Of a stretch of DNA of 64,000 bases, positions 44,606 to 52,520 are shown one piece after another (within the stretch, counting starts at the first letter, position 1; every line of letters starts with the position of its first letter). The position numbers were made by a program, and so were the translations under genes. Source of the stretch: Methylorubrum populi. Its GTDB lineage: Bacteria; Pseudomonadota; Alphaproteobacteria; Rhizobiales; Beijerinckiaceae. The notes under the pieces are model-generated. The model did not search any database. It was not told the DNA's origin and worked only from the letters and a program-made list of their open reading frames with translations. The stretch covers positions 4,922,501-4,986,500 of the forward strand of contig NZ_AP014809.1 in assembly GCF_002355515.1 (NCBI RefSeq), read 5' to 3'.

Positions 44606-45358
44606 TTGGCCTCATCCAACGACCGTCGACGGGTGATGCTGCTCACCGGCGCGAGCCGCGGCATCGGGCACGCCACCGTCAAGCGCTTCTCCGCCGCGGG
44701 CTGGCGCGTCATCACCTGCTCGCGCCACGCATTCCCCGAGAACTGCCCGTGGGAGATGGGTCCGGAGGACCACCTCCAGGTCGATCTCGCCGATGCGGCC
44801 GACACCGTGCGCGGCGTGCGCGAGGTGGCCGAACGGCTCGCCGCCGAGGGCGGCCTGCTGCACGCGCTCGTCAACAATGCCGGCATCTCGCCCAAGGGGC
44901 CGGAGGGCGAGCGCCTCGGCGCGCTGAGCACGGAATACGAGGATTGGGCCCGCGTCTTTCAGGTCAACTTCTTCGCGCCGATCCTGCTGGCGCGGGGGCT
45001 CACCGACGAGCTGACCCGCGCGCGCGGATCGATCGTCAACGTCACCTCGATCGCCGGCTCGCGGGTCCACCCCTTCGCGGGGGCGGCCTACGGCACCTCG
45101 AAGGCCGCGCTCGCCGGCCTCACCCGCGAGATGGCCGCGGATTTCGGGCCGCTCGGCGTGCGGGTCAACGCGATCTCGCCCGGCGAGATCGACACCTCGA
45201 TCCTCTCGCCCGGCACCGACAAGCTGGTGCAGCAGATCCCGCAGCGCCGGCTCGGCACGCCGGACGAGGTCGCGAAGGCGATCTACTTCCTCTGCACCGA
45301 AGCCTCCTCCTACGTGAACGGCGCCGAACTCCACATCAACGGCGGCCAGCATGTTTGA
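44606..45358 (+). CDS. Short-chain dehydrogenase/reductase
   Basis: A 250-residue SDR oxidoreductase. The cofactor loop is LLTGASRGIGHATV, the structural motif LVNNAGISP, the catalytic Ser in IVNVTSIAGS and the Tyr/Lys in AAYGTSKAAL. The end, YVNGAELHINGGQHV, is typical of classical SDRs. Cofactor preference is probably NADP since an Arg follows in TCSRHAF. Substrate is unknown. A TTG at 44606, with GAGGGA 8 bases upstream, starts the protein; ATG 44636 is a shorter alternative. Its end overlaps the next gene by eight bases, so an operon with the exported protein, Nudix and TIGR02301 genes is likely. Confidence 0.9.
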   Translation: MASSNDRRRVMLLTGASRGIGHATVKRFSAAGWRVITCSRHAFPENCPWEMGPEDHLQVDLADAADTVRGVREVAERLAAEGGLLHALVNNAGISPKGPEGERLGALSTEYEDWARVFQVNFFAPILLARGLTDELTRARGSIVNVTSIAGSRVHPFAGAAYGTSKAALAGLTREMAADFGPLGVRVNAISPGEIDTSILSPGTDKLVQQIPQRRLGTPDEVAKAIYFLCTEASSYVNGAELHINGGQHV

Positions 45359-46487
45359 CCGCCGGGCGGTGCTCGCCGCCCTGGTGTCGCTGCACGCCCT
45401 TCCCGCTCTCGCGGCGGAGGACGGGCCGCGCGCCGAGCCGGTCACGCTGCCCTTTGCCGTCAAGGCGATGCGCGGCCCCGGCAGCGACGTGGCGCTCTCG
45501 GTCGCGACGTCCGGCCTCCTGCCGATCGCTCGCGCCCCAGCGAGCGCCGACCCGAAGGCGAGCGCCGACACCGCGCCGCCGCCCGTCGTCGTGGTCTGGG
45601 GCGAGGGCGGCGGCGCCGTGCTCAGCCTCGACGGCGCGACCCTGCGCACCACGCTGATCGGCGCCGAGGCGATCGAGGGCTTTGCCGCCGCCGAGACGCC
45701 GCGCGGCGCCGTGCCAGGTTCGCGCCGCGCCCTCGACGGACCCTTGAGCGCCTATCTCACCGGGCCGACCCGCGCCCTCGGCGGCGCCCCGGGCCAGGGC
45801 GCGGTGCTGACCCTGCGCGAGCGCCAGCCGCTCGGCGTCACCGCCGAGCCGAAGGCGGTGCCGGTGACGACGCACACCCTCGCGCCGGGGGACGACCGGG
45901 TCTTCGCCGGCCGCACCCCGCGCATCACCCGCCTCGACGGCCGCCCGGCGGCGGTTGCCGTGACCGCGCAGGGGGCGGCAGGCTCCGGCCTCGCCCTTGC
46001 GGCCAAGGGGAAGGACGGCGCCTGGACGCTGGCGGCGCAGACGCCGCCGCAGGCTGGCAAGGCGCCGGAGGGCGCCCCGCTGGCGCTCGCCGGCCTGGCC
46101 GACTTCATCGGAGCCGGCCAGCCGCAGATCGCCACGATCCGCGCTCCCGACGGCGAGGGCGTGCTGCAGCTCTGGCGCTTCGCCGACGGTGCCTTGAGCC
46201 TCGTGGGCGAGGGACCCGGCTATGCCGGCCCGGCCGCGGGCGAGAAGGCGGATCTCGCCGCCCCCGTTCCCCGCAGCGGTCGTCCGCCGGACCTCGCCCT
46301 GCCCGTGGCGGGCCGCGGCGCCCTCGCCGTGGTCGCGTTCAAGGGCGGCCGCCCGGAGGAGCGCCTCCGCATCCCGCTGCCCGCTCCGGCCGCCCACGGC
46401 GTCGCCGTGCTCGATGCGGGCGGAGTCGCCCGAAAGATCCTCGTTGGCCTCGCCGATGGCCGCCTCGTCGCGGTACCGGCTCCGTGA
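45351..46487 (+). CDS. Exported protein, possible beta-propeller
   Basis: A 378-residue exported protein: signal peptide MFDRRAVLAALVSLHALPAL-AA, then a chain rich in short strands. Repeated-looking pieces such as ARTPRITRLDGRPAAVAV, AGQPQIATIRAPDGEGVLQL and RPPDLALPVAGRGALAVVAF suggest blades of a VCBS/FG-GAP-like beta-propeller. No catalytic motif or cysteine pattern is seen. It overlaps the SDR gene by eight bases and the Nudix gene by four, so translation is coupled along the operon. A periplasmic role is likely; its partner or ligand is unknown. Confidence 0.75.
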   Translation: MFDRRAVLAALVSLHALPALAAEDGPRAEPVTLPFAVKAMRGPGSDVALSVATSGLLPIARAPASADPKASADTAPPPVVVVWGEGGGAVLSLDGATLRTTLIGAEAIEGFAAAETPRGAVPGSRRALDGPLSAYLTGPTRALGGAPGQGAVLTLRERQPLGVTAEPKAVPVTTHTLAPGDDRVFAGRTPRITRLDGRPAAVAVTAQGAAGSGLALAAKGKDGAWTLAAQTPPQAGKAPEGAPLALAGLADFIGAGQPQIATIRAPDGEGVLQLWRFADGALSLVGEGPGYAGPAAGEKADLAAPVPRSGRPPDLALPVAGRGALAVVAFKGGRPEERLRIPLPAPAAHGVAVLDAGGVARKILVGLADGRLVAVPAP

Positions 46488-46981
46488 GCGGCCGGGAGCA
46501 GGAGGACGGGCGGCTGTTTCCGGCCCGCCCGCTGATCGGCGTGTCGATCGCGGTGATCCGCGGCGGCCGCGTCCTGCTGGCCGCCCGGGCCAACGAGCCG
46601 ATGCGCGGCGTCTGGACCTTGCCCGGCGGACTCGTCGAGGCCGGCGAGTCCCTCGCCGCCGGCGCCCTGCGCGAGTTGCAGGAGGAGGTCGGCGCGCTCG
46701 CCGAGATCGTCGGTCCGAGCCTGACCCCCACCGAGATCATCCTGCGGGACGAGGCCGGCCGCATCCGCCACCACTACGTGATCCATCCCCACGCCGCGCT
46801 CTGGCGCGCGGTCGAGCCGGTGCCGGGCCCTGAGGCGCTCGACGTGCGCTGGGCCACGCTCGACGAGGTCGCGGGCCTGTCCACCACGCCGGGGCTGATC
46901 GACACCCTGCGCGAAGCGTTTTCCCGTGTGGGCTCGGTACCGGAAGGTTCGGCAGAAGGTTCGGCAGAAGGTTCGGTATGA
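46484..46981 (+). CDS. Nudix hydrolase
   Basis: A 165-residue Nudix enzyme that hydrolyses a nucleoside diphosphate linked to another group. The Nudix box GGLVEAGESLAAGALRELQE and EVGA fits GX5EX7REUXEEXGU. The region before it (LIGVSIAVIRGGRVLLAARA) and the tryptophan-containing WTLPGG are typical of the ADP-ribose/house-cleaning group. Substrate is unknown. The GTG start overlaps the previous gene by four bases. The last residues (PEGSAEGSAEGSV) are encoded by a 12-base tandem repeat, so the tail may vary in length. Its stop overlaps the next start (ATGA). Confidence 0.92.
   Translation: MSGREQEDGRLFPARPLIGVSIAVIRGGRVLLAARANEPMRGVWTLPGGLVEAGESLAAGALRELQEEVGALAEIVGPSLTPTEIILRDEAGRIRHHYVIHPHAALWRAVEPVPGPEALDVRWATLDEVAGLSTTPGLIDTLREAFSRVGSVPEGSAEGSAEGSV
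46943..46976 (+). repeat. 12-base tandem repeat in the Nudix gene tail
   Basis: The unit GAAGGTTCGGCA occurs twice in full and a third time for ten bases. It encodes the repeat EGSA near the C-terminus and keeps the frame in multiples of four codons. Copy-number change would only shorten or lengthen the tail before the overlapping start of the next gene. Confidence 0.85.
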
Positions 46982-47433
46982 GTACGGGATTCGTCCGCCT
47001 GATCCTCGCCGCCCTGCTCGCCCTCACGCCTGCGACGGAGGCGTTCGCGCAGCAGCGCTCCGGCTCGACCAAGTCCGCCCCGAAGCCGCCCGAGAAGGAG
47101 AAGGAGCCGCCACCCCCGGCCGAGCCGCCGCCCGCGCCCTACGATCGCGACCTGATGCGGCTCTCGGAGATCGTCGGGGCGCTCGCCTTCCTGCGCAGCC
47201 TCTGCTCAGAGCCAGACGCAGTCGAATGGCCGGCGCGGATGAAGGCGATCCTCGACAGCGAGGGGGTGACGCCGACCCGCCGCGACCGGCTCGCCGGCGC
47301 CTATAACCGCGGCTTTCGCGGCTACAGCCTGACCTATCGGGTCTGCACCCCCGCCGCGGGCGAGGCTGCCCGCCGCTACATCGCCGAGGGCGAGCGGCTC
47401 TCGCACGCCATTGCCGGACGGTTCGGAGGGTAG
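46978..47433 (+). CDS. TIGR02301 family exported protein
   Basis: A 151-residue periplasmic protein: signal peptide (about 1-24), a Lys/Pro/Glu-rich linker (KSAPKPPEKEKEPPPPAEPP), then a helical domain. The domain has DLMRLSEIVGALAFLRSLC, RMKAILDSEG and LAGAYNRGFRGYSLTYRVC. Two cysteines may pair. The family (TIGR02301) is confined to alphaproteobacteria and its function is unknown; it is commonly found beside a Nudix gene, as here. ATG 46978 overlaps the Nudix stop (ATGA). A hairpin with a GNRA loop follows at 47443-47460. Confidence 0.85.
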   Translation: MSTGFVRLILAALLALTPATEAFAQQRSGSTKSAPKPPEKEKEPPPPAEPPPAPYDRDLMRLSEIVGALAFLRSLCSEPDAVEWPARMKAILDSEGVTPTRRDRLAGAYNRGFRGYSLTYRVCTPAAGEAARRYIAEGERLSHAIAGRFGG

Positions 47434-47442
47434 AACAGCGCC

Positions 47443-47460
47443 TGTGGCGGGAACGCCACA
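47443..47460 (+). terminator. Hairpin after the TIGR02301 operon
   Basis: TGTGGCG and CGCCACA form a 7-bp stem capped by the stable tetraloop GGAA, ten bases after the last stop codon of the four-gene operon. Only TT follows, so termination strength is uncertain. Confidence 0.5.
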
Positions 47461-47471
47461 TTGCGGGGCCG

Positions 47472-47518
47472 TTGCGAAAATCCTTCGCAATTGCGCCTTC
47501 ACATTAACCTCTTCGCAA
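47472..47518. promoter_or_regulatory. Repeated TTCGCAA motifs upstream of a small gene
   Basis: TTGCGAA (47472-47478) and TTCGCAA (47484-47490) form a dyad with a 5-base spacer. A third copy, TTCGCAA, lies at 47512-47518, about 30 bases downstream. The arrangement resembles an operator for a dimeric regulator in front of the 47605 gene. The regulator is unknown. Confidence 0.35.
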
Positions 47519-47604
47519 TTCCCTGCTTCCCGGCCCGCTAAGGCTGCCGTATCGTGGCGATGTCTTGCCGGCACTGTTCCGGCCGAGAAACGAAGCCGTT
47601 CGCC

Positions 47605-47859
47605 ATGATCCACGATTCCGACACCGCAGCCTTCGACGTCGATGCGGAGAGCAAGCGCCTCGCGCTCGGACTCGTGACGGAGGCCTTCGCCGAAGGCTGC
47701 CTCGACGGGATCGACGGCGACTGCATGGCCCAGGCCGCCCTGTTCGCGGCCTTCCAGGAACTGGTCGCCACCTACGGCGAGGACGCCACCGCCCGCTACG
47801 CCGAGACCCTGCCCGAGCGCATCCGCGGCGGCGGCTTCACCACGACGCTGCAGCACTGA
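47605..47859 (+). CDS. Small acidic hypothetical protein
   Basis: An 84-residue acidic, helical protein with no recognised family. Its sequence includes DVDAESKRLALGLVTEAFAE, GCLDGIDGDCMAQAALFAAF and ELVATYGEDATARYAETLPE. Two cysteines are present in the middle. No signal peptide or membrane helix is visible. ATG 47605 is chosen because the coding-like composition begins there; no strong ribosome site precedes it. It is preceded by TTCGCAA repeats, which may control it, and followed by a hairpin at 47880. Confidence 0.65.
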   Translation: MIHDSDTAAFDVDAESKRLALGLVTEAFAEGCLDGIDGDCMAQAALFAAFQELVATYGEDATARYAETLPERIRGGGFTTTLQH

Positions 47860-47879
47860 CGAAGACGGGCGCGCGGGAT

Positions 47880-47896
47880 CCGCTCGCGACGAGCGG
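47880..47896. terminator. Hairpin between the small acidic gene and pyrC
   Basis: CCGCTCG and CGAGCGG pair around CGA in the 109-base gap between two convergent genes. It is a plausible shared terminator, although without a U-tract. Confidence 0.45.
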
Positions 47897-47968
47897 GGGC
47901 AAGATCCGGCCGCTCTGGCGAGGCGAGGGTTAAGAACGCGAGAGCCGCGTCCCGAACCCGGCGCGGGC

Positions 47969-49309
47969 TCAGCCCGCCGCCGGCAGCGCCTCCTCGAACA
48001 GGACCGCCTCGCCCCGCGACGGGTTGGCCAGCTCGCCCTGCCACATCACCGGCGTGCCCCGCACCACGGTGCCCACCGGCCAGCCGGTGACGGTGACGCC
48101 GTCATAGGGGGTCCAGCCGCATTTCGAGGCGATCCACTCGTTGCGGATGGTCTCCCGGCGCTTGAGATCGACCACGGTCACGTCGGCGTCGTAGCCCACG
48201 GCGAGCCGCCCCTTGCGGGCGATGCCGAACAGCCGCTTCGGCCCGGCGCTGGTCAGATCGACGAAGCGGGCGAGCGAGAGCCGGCCGGCATTCACGTGGT
48301 CGAGCATGATCGGCACCAGCGTCTGCACGCCGGTCATCCCCGAGGGGGAGTCCGGATAGGGCTTGGCCTTCTCCTCGAGGGTGTGCGGCGCGTGGTCGGA
48401 GCCGAGCACGTCCACCACACCGTCGCCGAGCCCGCGCCAGATCCCGTCGCGGTGCCCGGCGTCGCGCACCGGCGGGTTCATCTGCACCAGCGTGCCCAGC
48501 CGGGCGTAAGCCTCGCTACCGTCGATCGTCAGGTGGTGCGGCGTCACCTCGACGCTCGCCACGTCCTTCGCCTCGGCGAGGATCGGCATCTCGTCCCGGG
48601 TCGAGATGTGCAGGATGTGGATGCGCGCGCCGGTCTCCCGCGCGATCGCGATCAGGCGCTGCGTCGCCTTCACCGCCACCTCCGGCGAGCGCCAGACCGG
48701 GTGGGAGGCGGGATCGCCCGCCACGCGCAGCCCCTTGCGCTCGCGCAGCATCGGCTCGTCCTCGGAATGGAAGGCGGCGCGACGGCGGATGCGGCTTAGG
48801 ATCGCGCGCACGCCGGCATCGTCCTCGACGAGCAGCGAGCCGGTGGAGGAGCCGATGAACACCTTGATCCCCGCCGCCCCCGGCAGCCGCTCCAGCTCGG
48901 CGACTTCGGCCGCGTTCTCGTGGGTGCCGCCGACCCAGAAGGCGAAGTCGCAATGCATCCGGTGATGGGCGCGGGCGACCTTGTCGGCGAGCGCCGCGGC
49001 GCTCGTCGTCTGCGGGTTGGTGTTGGGCATCTCGAACACCGCCGTGACGCCGCCCATCACCGCCGCGCGCGAGCCCGTCTCCAGATCCTCCTTGTGGTCG
49101 AGGCCCGGCTCGCGGAAATGCACCTGGCTGTCGATCACGCCCGGCAGGAGGTGCAGGCCGCGACAGTCGCGCCGCTCCGCCGTCGCGGCCCCCGCGAGGT
49201 CGCCGATCGCCGCCACCCGTCCGCCGCGGATGCCGAGGTCGGCGCGATGCTCGCCGTCGTGGTTCACCAGCGTGCCGCCGGACAGGACGAGGTCGAAAGG
49301 CGCTTCCAT
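47969..49309 (-). CDS. pyrC: Dihydroorotase, amidohydrolase family
   Basis: A 446-residue amidohydrolase. The family features are GVIDSQVHFREPG (metal His-x-His replaced by the F-R-E type of class I), GIKVFIGSSTGSLL with the likely carboxylated Lys, AAFHSEDEPM, IHILHISTRDEM and GSDHAPHTLEEK with the catalytic Asp. PSGMTGVQTLVPIML is the substrate loop. Sequence and length fit type I dihydroorotase (PyrC/PyrX style), which closes carbamoyl aspartate to dihydroorotate in pyrimidine synthesis. Allantoinase (AllB) is a close relative and cannot be wholly excluded, but no purine-catabolism genes adjoin it. It is divergent from ygfZ. Confidence 0.88.
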   Translation of the reverse strand: MEAPFDLVLSGGTLVNHDGEHRADLGIRGGRVAAIGDLAGAATAERRDCRGLHLLPGVIDSQVHFREPGLDHKEDLETGSRAAVMGGVTAVFEMPNTNPQTTSAAALADKVARAHHRMHCDFAFWVGGTHENAAEVAELERLPGAAGIKVFIGSSTGSLLVEDDAGVRAILSRIRRRAAFHSEDEPMLRERKGLRVAGDPASHPVWRSPEVAVKATQRLIAIARETGARIHILHISTRDEMPILAEAKDVASVEVTPHHLTIDGSEAYARLGTLVQMNPPVRDAGHRDGIWRGLGDGVVDVLGSDHAPHTLEEKAKPYPDSPSGMTGVQTLVPIMLDHVNAGRLSLARFVDLTSAGPKRLFGIARKGRLAVGYDADVTVVDLKRRETIRNEWIASKCGWTPYDGVTVTGWPVGTVVRGTPVMWQGELANPSRGEAVLFEEALPAAG

Positions 49310-49422
49310 CGGGCTCTCCCGGTTCGCATCGTGCGATTGAGACGAGGATAGGCGCGGCTTATGTCAGGCGTCCCACCCGCGCAACGCCACCCGTGCCTCG
49401 CCCGCGCCCCGAAGGAGATGCC

Positions 49423-50289
49423 ATGCCGATCGCCCTGCTGCCGGACCGAGCCGTCGTCGCCGTGTCGGGGCCGGACGCGCTCCCCTTCCTGCAGGGCATC
49501 CTCACCTGCAATGTCGAGACGCTGCCGGAGGGCGAGGCGCGGCTCGGCGCGCTGCTGACGCCCCAGGGCAAGATCCAGTTCGATTTCCTGGTATCCCGCG
49601 CGGAGGATGGCTTCCGTCTCGACGTCGCCGCCGAGCGCGTCGCCGATCTCGTCAAGCGGCTCGGGCTCTATCGCCTGCGCGCCAAGGTGACGGTGGCCGC
49701 CGACCCGACGCTCGGCGTCGCCGCCGCCTGGGCAAAGGACGGGAGCCAAGCGGAGACCGCGGCCGAGACGGTGCGCGTGCGCGACGGGCGCCTCCCCGCT
49801 CTCGGCGAGCGGCTGTACTTTTCGCAAGGCGCCTTCTCAGCGGACGCGACGGAGGACGATTACCACGCCCACCGCATTGGCCTCGGCGTGCCGGAGGGAG
49901 GGCGCGACTTCGCGCTCAGTGACGCCTTCCCGCACGAGGCGCTGATGGACCAGCTCGGCGGCGTCGATTTCAAGAAGGGCTGCTATGTCGGCCAGGAGGT
50001 CGTCTCGCGGATGCAGCACCGCGGCACTGCCCGCACCCGCATCCTGCCCATCGTCTACCGCGGCGGCCCGGCCCCGGCGCCCGGCACCGAGGTGACGGCG
50101 GGCGCCCGCAGCCTCGGAGTGACGGGCAGCGCGGCGGGGGATCGCGGCCTCGCCACCATCCGCCTCGACCGCCTCGGCGATGCACTGGCCGCCGGCGAGC
50201 CGGTGCGGGCGGGGGGCAGCATCGCGGCGGTCGGCAAGCCCGATTTCGCGACCTTCGCCTTCCCCACCGACACGGCCGCCGCCGGATGA
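49423..50289 (+). CDS. ygfZ: Folate-binding iron-sulfur protein YgfZ
   Basis: A 288-residue GcvT-like protein that helps assemble or repair iron-sulfur clusters using tetrahydrofolate. The YgfZ signature K-G-C-[FY]-x-G-Q-E is seen as FKKGCYVGQEVVSRMQHRG, with the essential Cys. The N-terminal part (RAVVAVSGPDALPFLQGILT, then CNVETLPEGEARLGALLTPQ) is typical of the family. ATG 49423 follows AAGGAGAT. The stop overlaps the start of tag by four bases (ATGA), so it heads an operon with tag, the HD-domain gene and probably the phosphatase gene. The coding partner on the other strand is pyrC. Confidence 0.92.
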   Translation: MPIALLPDRAVVAVSGPDALPFLQGILTCNVETLPEGEARLGALLTPQGKIQFDFLVSRAEDGFRLDVAAERVADLVKRLGLYRLRAKVTVAADPTLGVAAAWAKDGSQAETAAETVRVRDGRLPALGERLYFSQGAFSADATEDDYHAHRIGLGVPEGGRDFALSDAFPHEALMDQLGGVDFKKGCYVGQEVVSRMQHRGTARTRILPIVYRGGPAPAPGTEVTAGARSLGVTGSAAGDRGLATIRLDRLGDALAAGEPVRAGGSIAAVGKPDFATFAFPTDTAAAG

Positions 50290-50912
50290 GCGACGCCGCG
50301 TCCGGCCTCATCACCCATCCCGACGGCTGCCCGCGCTGCTGGTGGCCGGGGCTCGACCCGTTCTACGTCGCCTATCACGACACCGAGTGGGGCGTGCCCG
50401 AATATGATTCCCGCGCGCTCTACGAAAAACTGATCCTCGACGGGTTCCAGGCCGGCCTGTCGTGGATCACCATCCTGCGCCGCCGCGACGGGTTTCGTCG
50501 CGCCTTCGAGGGCTTCGAGCCGGAGCGCATCGCCCGCTTCACGGAAGCCGATGTCGAGCGGCTGATGGGCGACACCGGCATCATCCGCAACCGCGCCAAG
50601 ATCCGCGGCGCGATCAACGGCGCCCGCGCCTGGCTCGCCATCGAGGAGAGCGGCCCCGGCTTCTCGCCCTTCCTCTGGGATTTCTGCGACGGCCGGCCGA
50701 TCCAGACGAATGCCGCCAGCCGGGCCGAGATCGCCACCGAAACCGATGTCTCGCGAAAGATGGGCAAGGCCCTGAAGGCGAAGGGCTTTACCTTCTGCGG
50801 GCCCACCATCGTCCACGCCTTCATGCAGGCGGTCGGCATGGTCAACGACCACCTCACCGGCTGCCATCGCCACGCGGCCTGCGCTGCCATGGGTCAGGAC
50901 CGCCATCCGTGA
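50286..50912 (+). CDS. tag: DNA-3-methyladenine glycosylase I
   Basis: A 208-residue glycosylase that removes 3-methyladenine from alkylated DNA. The N-terminal zinc region CPRCWWPGLDPFYVAYHD and TEWGVP is diagnostic, followed by ALYEKLILDGFQAGLSWITI and LRRRDGFRRAFEGF. The C-terminal block GFTFCGPTIVHAFMQAVGMV and NDHLTGCHRH supplies further zinc ligands (Cys, His). The active-site Glu lies in the YEKLILDGFQ segment. It overlaps ygfZ by four bases and the HD-domain gene by four, so they are co-translated. Alkylation repair is also represented by ada at the window end. Confidence 0.95.
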   Translation: MSDAASGLITHPDGCPRCWWPGLDPFYVAYHDTEWGVPEYDSRALYEKLILDGFQAGLSWITILRRRDGFRRAFEGFEPERIARFTEADVERLMGDTGIIRNRAKIRGAINGARAWLAIEESGPGFSPFLWDFCDGRPIQTNAASRAEIATETDVSRKMGKALKAKGFTFCGPTIVHAFMQAVGMVNDHLTGCHRHAACAAMGQDRHP

Positions 50913-51526
50913 GTGCCGCCGCGAAGAAGCCGGTACGGGCGTGGCAGCGGATGCTGTCGGGCCGTCGCCTCGATCTGCTCGACCCCTCGCCCCTCGATGT
51001 CGAGATCACCGACATCGCCCACGGGCTCGCCCGCGTCGCCCGCTGGAACGGGCAGACGGCGGGTCCGCACGTCTTCTCCGTGGCGCAGCACTCGCTGCTG
51101 GTGGAGGCGGTCGGCGGCGCCCTCGATCCGCGGATCGGTCCGCCGGAGCGGCTCGAACTGCTGCTGCACGACGCGCCGGAATACGTGATCGGCGACATCA
51201 TCTCGCCGCTCAAGGCCGCCATCGGCGATGCCTATCGCAGCGTCGAGCGGCGTCTGCTCGCGGCGATCCGCCAGCGCTTCGGGCTCGCCGCCCCCTCCCC
51301 GGCCCTGTCGCGCCTGGTCAAGCGCGCCGACCGGATCGCCGCCGCGATCGAGGCGACCCGGCTCGCCGGCTTCTCGAGCGCGGAGGCCGACGGGATCTTC
51401 GGCCGCCCGCCGGCCCTGCCCGATCCCATTCGCGGGGAGATCGAGCGGCTGGTCGCCGGATGGCCGACGGCGGAGGCGGAGGCGTGCTATCTCGCCCGCT
51501 TCGAGACGCTCCAGCGCGGAGCGTGA
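50909..51526 (+). CDS. HD-domain phosphohydrolase
   Basis: A 205-residue HD-superfamily protein. Metal ligands appear in VAQHSLLVE (His61), ELLLHDAPEYVIGD (His87-Asp88) and a later DRIAAAIEA (Asp). The opening WQRMLSGRRLDLLDPSPLDV and EITDIAHGLARVARWNGQT is characteristic of a group of HD hydrolases widespread in Rhizobiales and close to YfbR-type 5'-nucleotidases. Substrate is unknown. The GTG start overlaps the tag stop (GTGA). The phosphatase gene follows 12 bases after its stop. Confidence 0.88.
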   Translation: MSAAAKKPVRAWQRMLSGRRLDLLDPSPLDVEITDIAHGLARVARWNGQTAGPHVFSVAQHSLLVEAVGGALDPRIGPPERLELLLHDAPEYVIGDIISPLKAAIGDAYRSVERRLLAAIRQRFGLAAPSPALSRLVKRADRIAAAIEATRLAGFSSAEADGIFGRPPALPDPIRGEIERLVAGWPTAEAEACYLARFETLQRGA

Positions 51527-51538
51527 GACCGGACACGG

Positions 51539-52051
51539 ATGCCGAGCCTCCACATCTGCCCCCTCTCCCGCCTGCCCGAGACCGTCGCGGCCACCGGCGC
51601 GAGCCATCTCGTGACGCTGGCCACCCTCGGCAGCACGGTAGAGCGCCCGGCCGCGATCCGGCCGGAGCACCACCTGCGGGTGGGGTTCAGCGACATCGTC
51701 GCGCCGATGGAGGGCCACCTGCCGCCGGGCGAGGCGCATGTCCGGGCTGTCCTCGACTTCGTCGGTGCCTGGCCGCGCGAGAAACCGATGGTAATCCACT
51801 GCTATGCCGGGATCAGCCGCTCGACGGCCGCCGCCTTCGCCGCGGCCTGCGCCCTGAGGCCGGACCGGGACGAGGCGGAACTCGCGCGGGACCTGCGGCG
51901 GCTCGCGCCGAGCGCCACGCCGAATCGCCTGTTCGTCGAGATCGCCGACCGCCTGCTCGGACGCGAGGGGCGGATGAGCGCGGCCATCGCCGGAATCGGG
52001 CGCGGGGCGGAGGCCTTCGAGGGAACGCCGTTCCAATTCACCCTGGCGTGA
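51539..52051 (+). CDS. Tyrosine/dual-specificity phosphatase-like protein
   Basis: A 170-residue protein with the cysteine-phosphatase loop [12 protein letters not shown] (Cys88, Arg94), matching HCx5R. The start [20 protein letters not shown] and a likely general acid in [12 protein letters not shown] complete the fold. Proteins of this type in Rhizobiales are annotated as protein-tyrosine phosphatases, but lipid, RNA or small-molecule phosphates are possible substrates. It follows the HD-domain gene by 12 bases and probably closes the ygfZ-tag-HD operon. No cognate tyrosine kinase was seen. Confidence 0.88.
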   Translation: MPSLHICPLSRLPETVAATGASHLVTLATLGSTVERPAAIRPEHHLRVGFSDIVAPMEGHLPPGEAHVRAVLDFVGAWPREKPMVIHCYAGISRSTAAAFAAACALRPDRDEAELARDLRRLAPSATPNRLFVEIADRLLGREGRMSAAIAGIGRGAEAFEGTPFQFTLA

Positions 52052-52149
52052 GCGGGCGGCGGCCGACCGCGGAGATCGGTCGCACGCAATCGACCCGGGC
52101 TTGTGCGACCGCACGTCGCCCGTCATAACCCGCCCCAAAGGGAATCCGG

Positions 52150-52431
52150 ATGAACGATCAGACACCCGACGGATCTGCACCCGACGCCGCTGCGGCGCAG
52201 ACGCCGGACGATCTGCCGTTCGAGCGGGCGATGGAGCAGCTCGAGGAGATCGTGCGCCGGCTGGAGCGGGGCGATGTTCCCCTCGACGAGTCGGTGGCGA
52301 TCTACGAGCGCGGCGAGGCGCTCAAGCGCCATTGCGAGACCCTGCTGAAGCGGGCCGAGGCGCGGATCCAGAAGATCGCCATCGGGCCGGACGGCCGGGC
52401 CGCCGGCACCGCGCCGCTCGACGTCGAGTAG
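52150..52431 (+). CDS. xseB: Exodeoxyribonuclease VII small subunit
   Basis: A 93-residue XseB protein. The family's core is clear: [20 protein letters not shown], then [20 protein letters not shown] and [15 protein letters not shown], two long helices that wrap the large subunit. About 20 disordered residues precede it. With XseA it degrades single-stranded DNA. XseA is not encoded in this window, and the lone xseB upstream of dxs is the order seen in many alphaproteobacteria. ATG 52150 is used. The gene is 90 bases upstream of dxs in the same direction and probably shares its transcript. Confidence 0.94.
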   Translation: MNDQTPDGSAPDAAAAQTPDDLPFERAMEQLEEIVRRLERGDVPLDESVAIYERGEALKRHCETLLKRAEARIQKIAIGPDGRAAGTAPLDVE

Positions 52432-52520
52432 GCGGATCGGGTGCGGGTTCACTTCCAACAAAACTCATCGCGCGCAAAGGTTTGCGCGCCTTTTCTCACT
52501 TCGGGCATGAGGCTGGTCCG

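Noticed and set aside
52101..52520. Upstream extension of the dxs frame
   Set aside because: It overlaps xseB in another frame. The xseB product has clear family sequence and GTG 52521 has a ribosome site.
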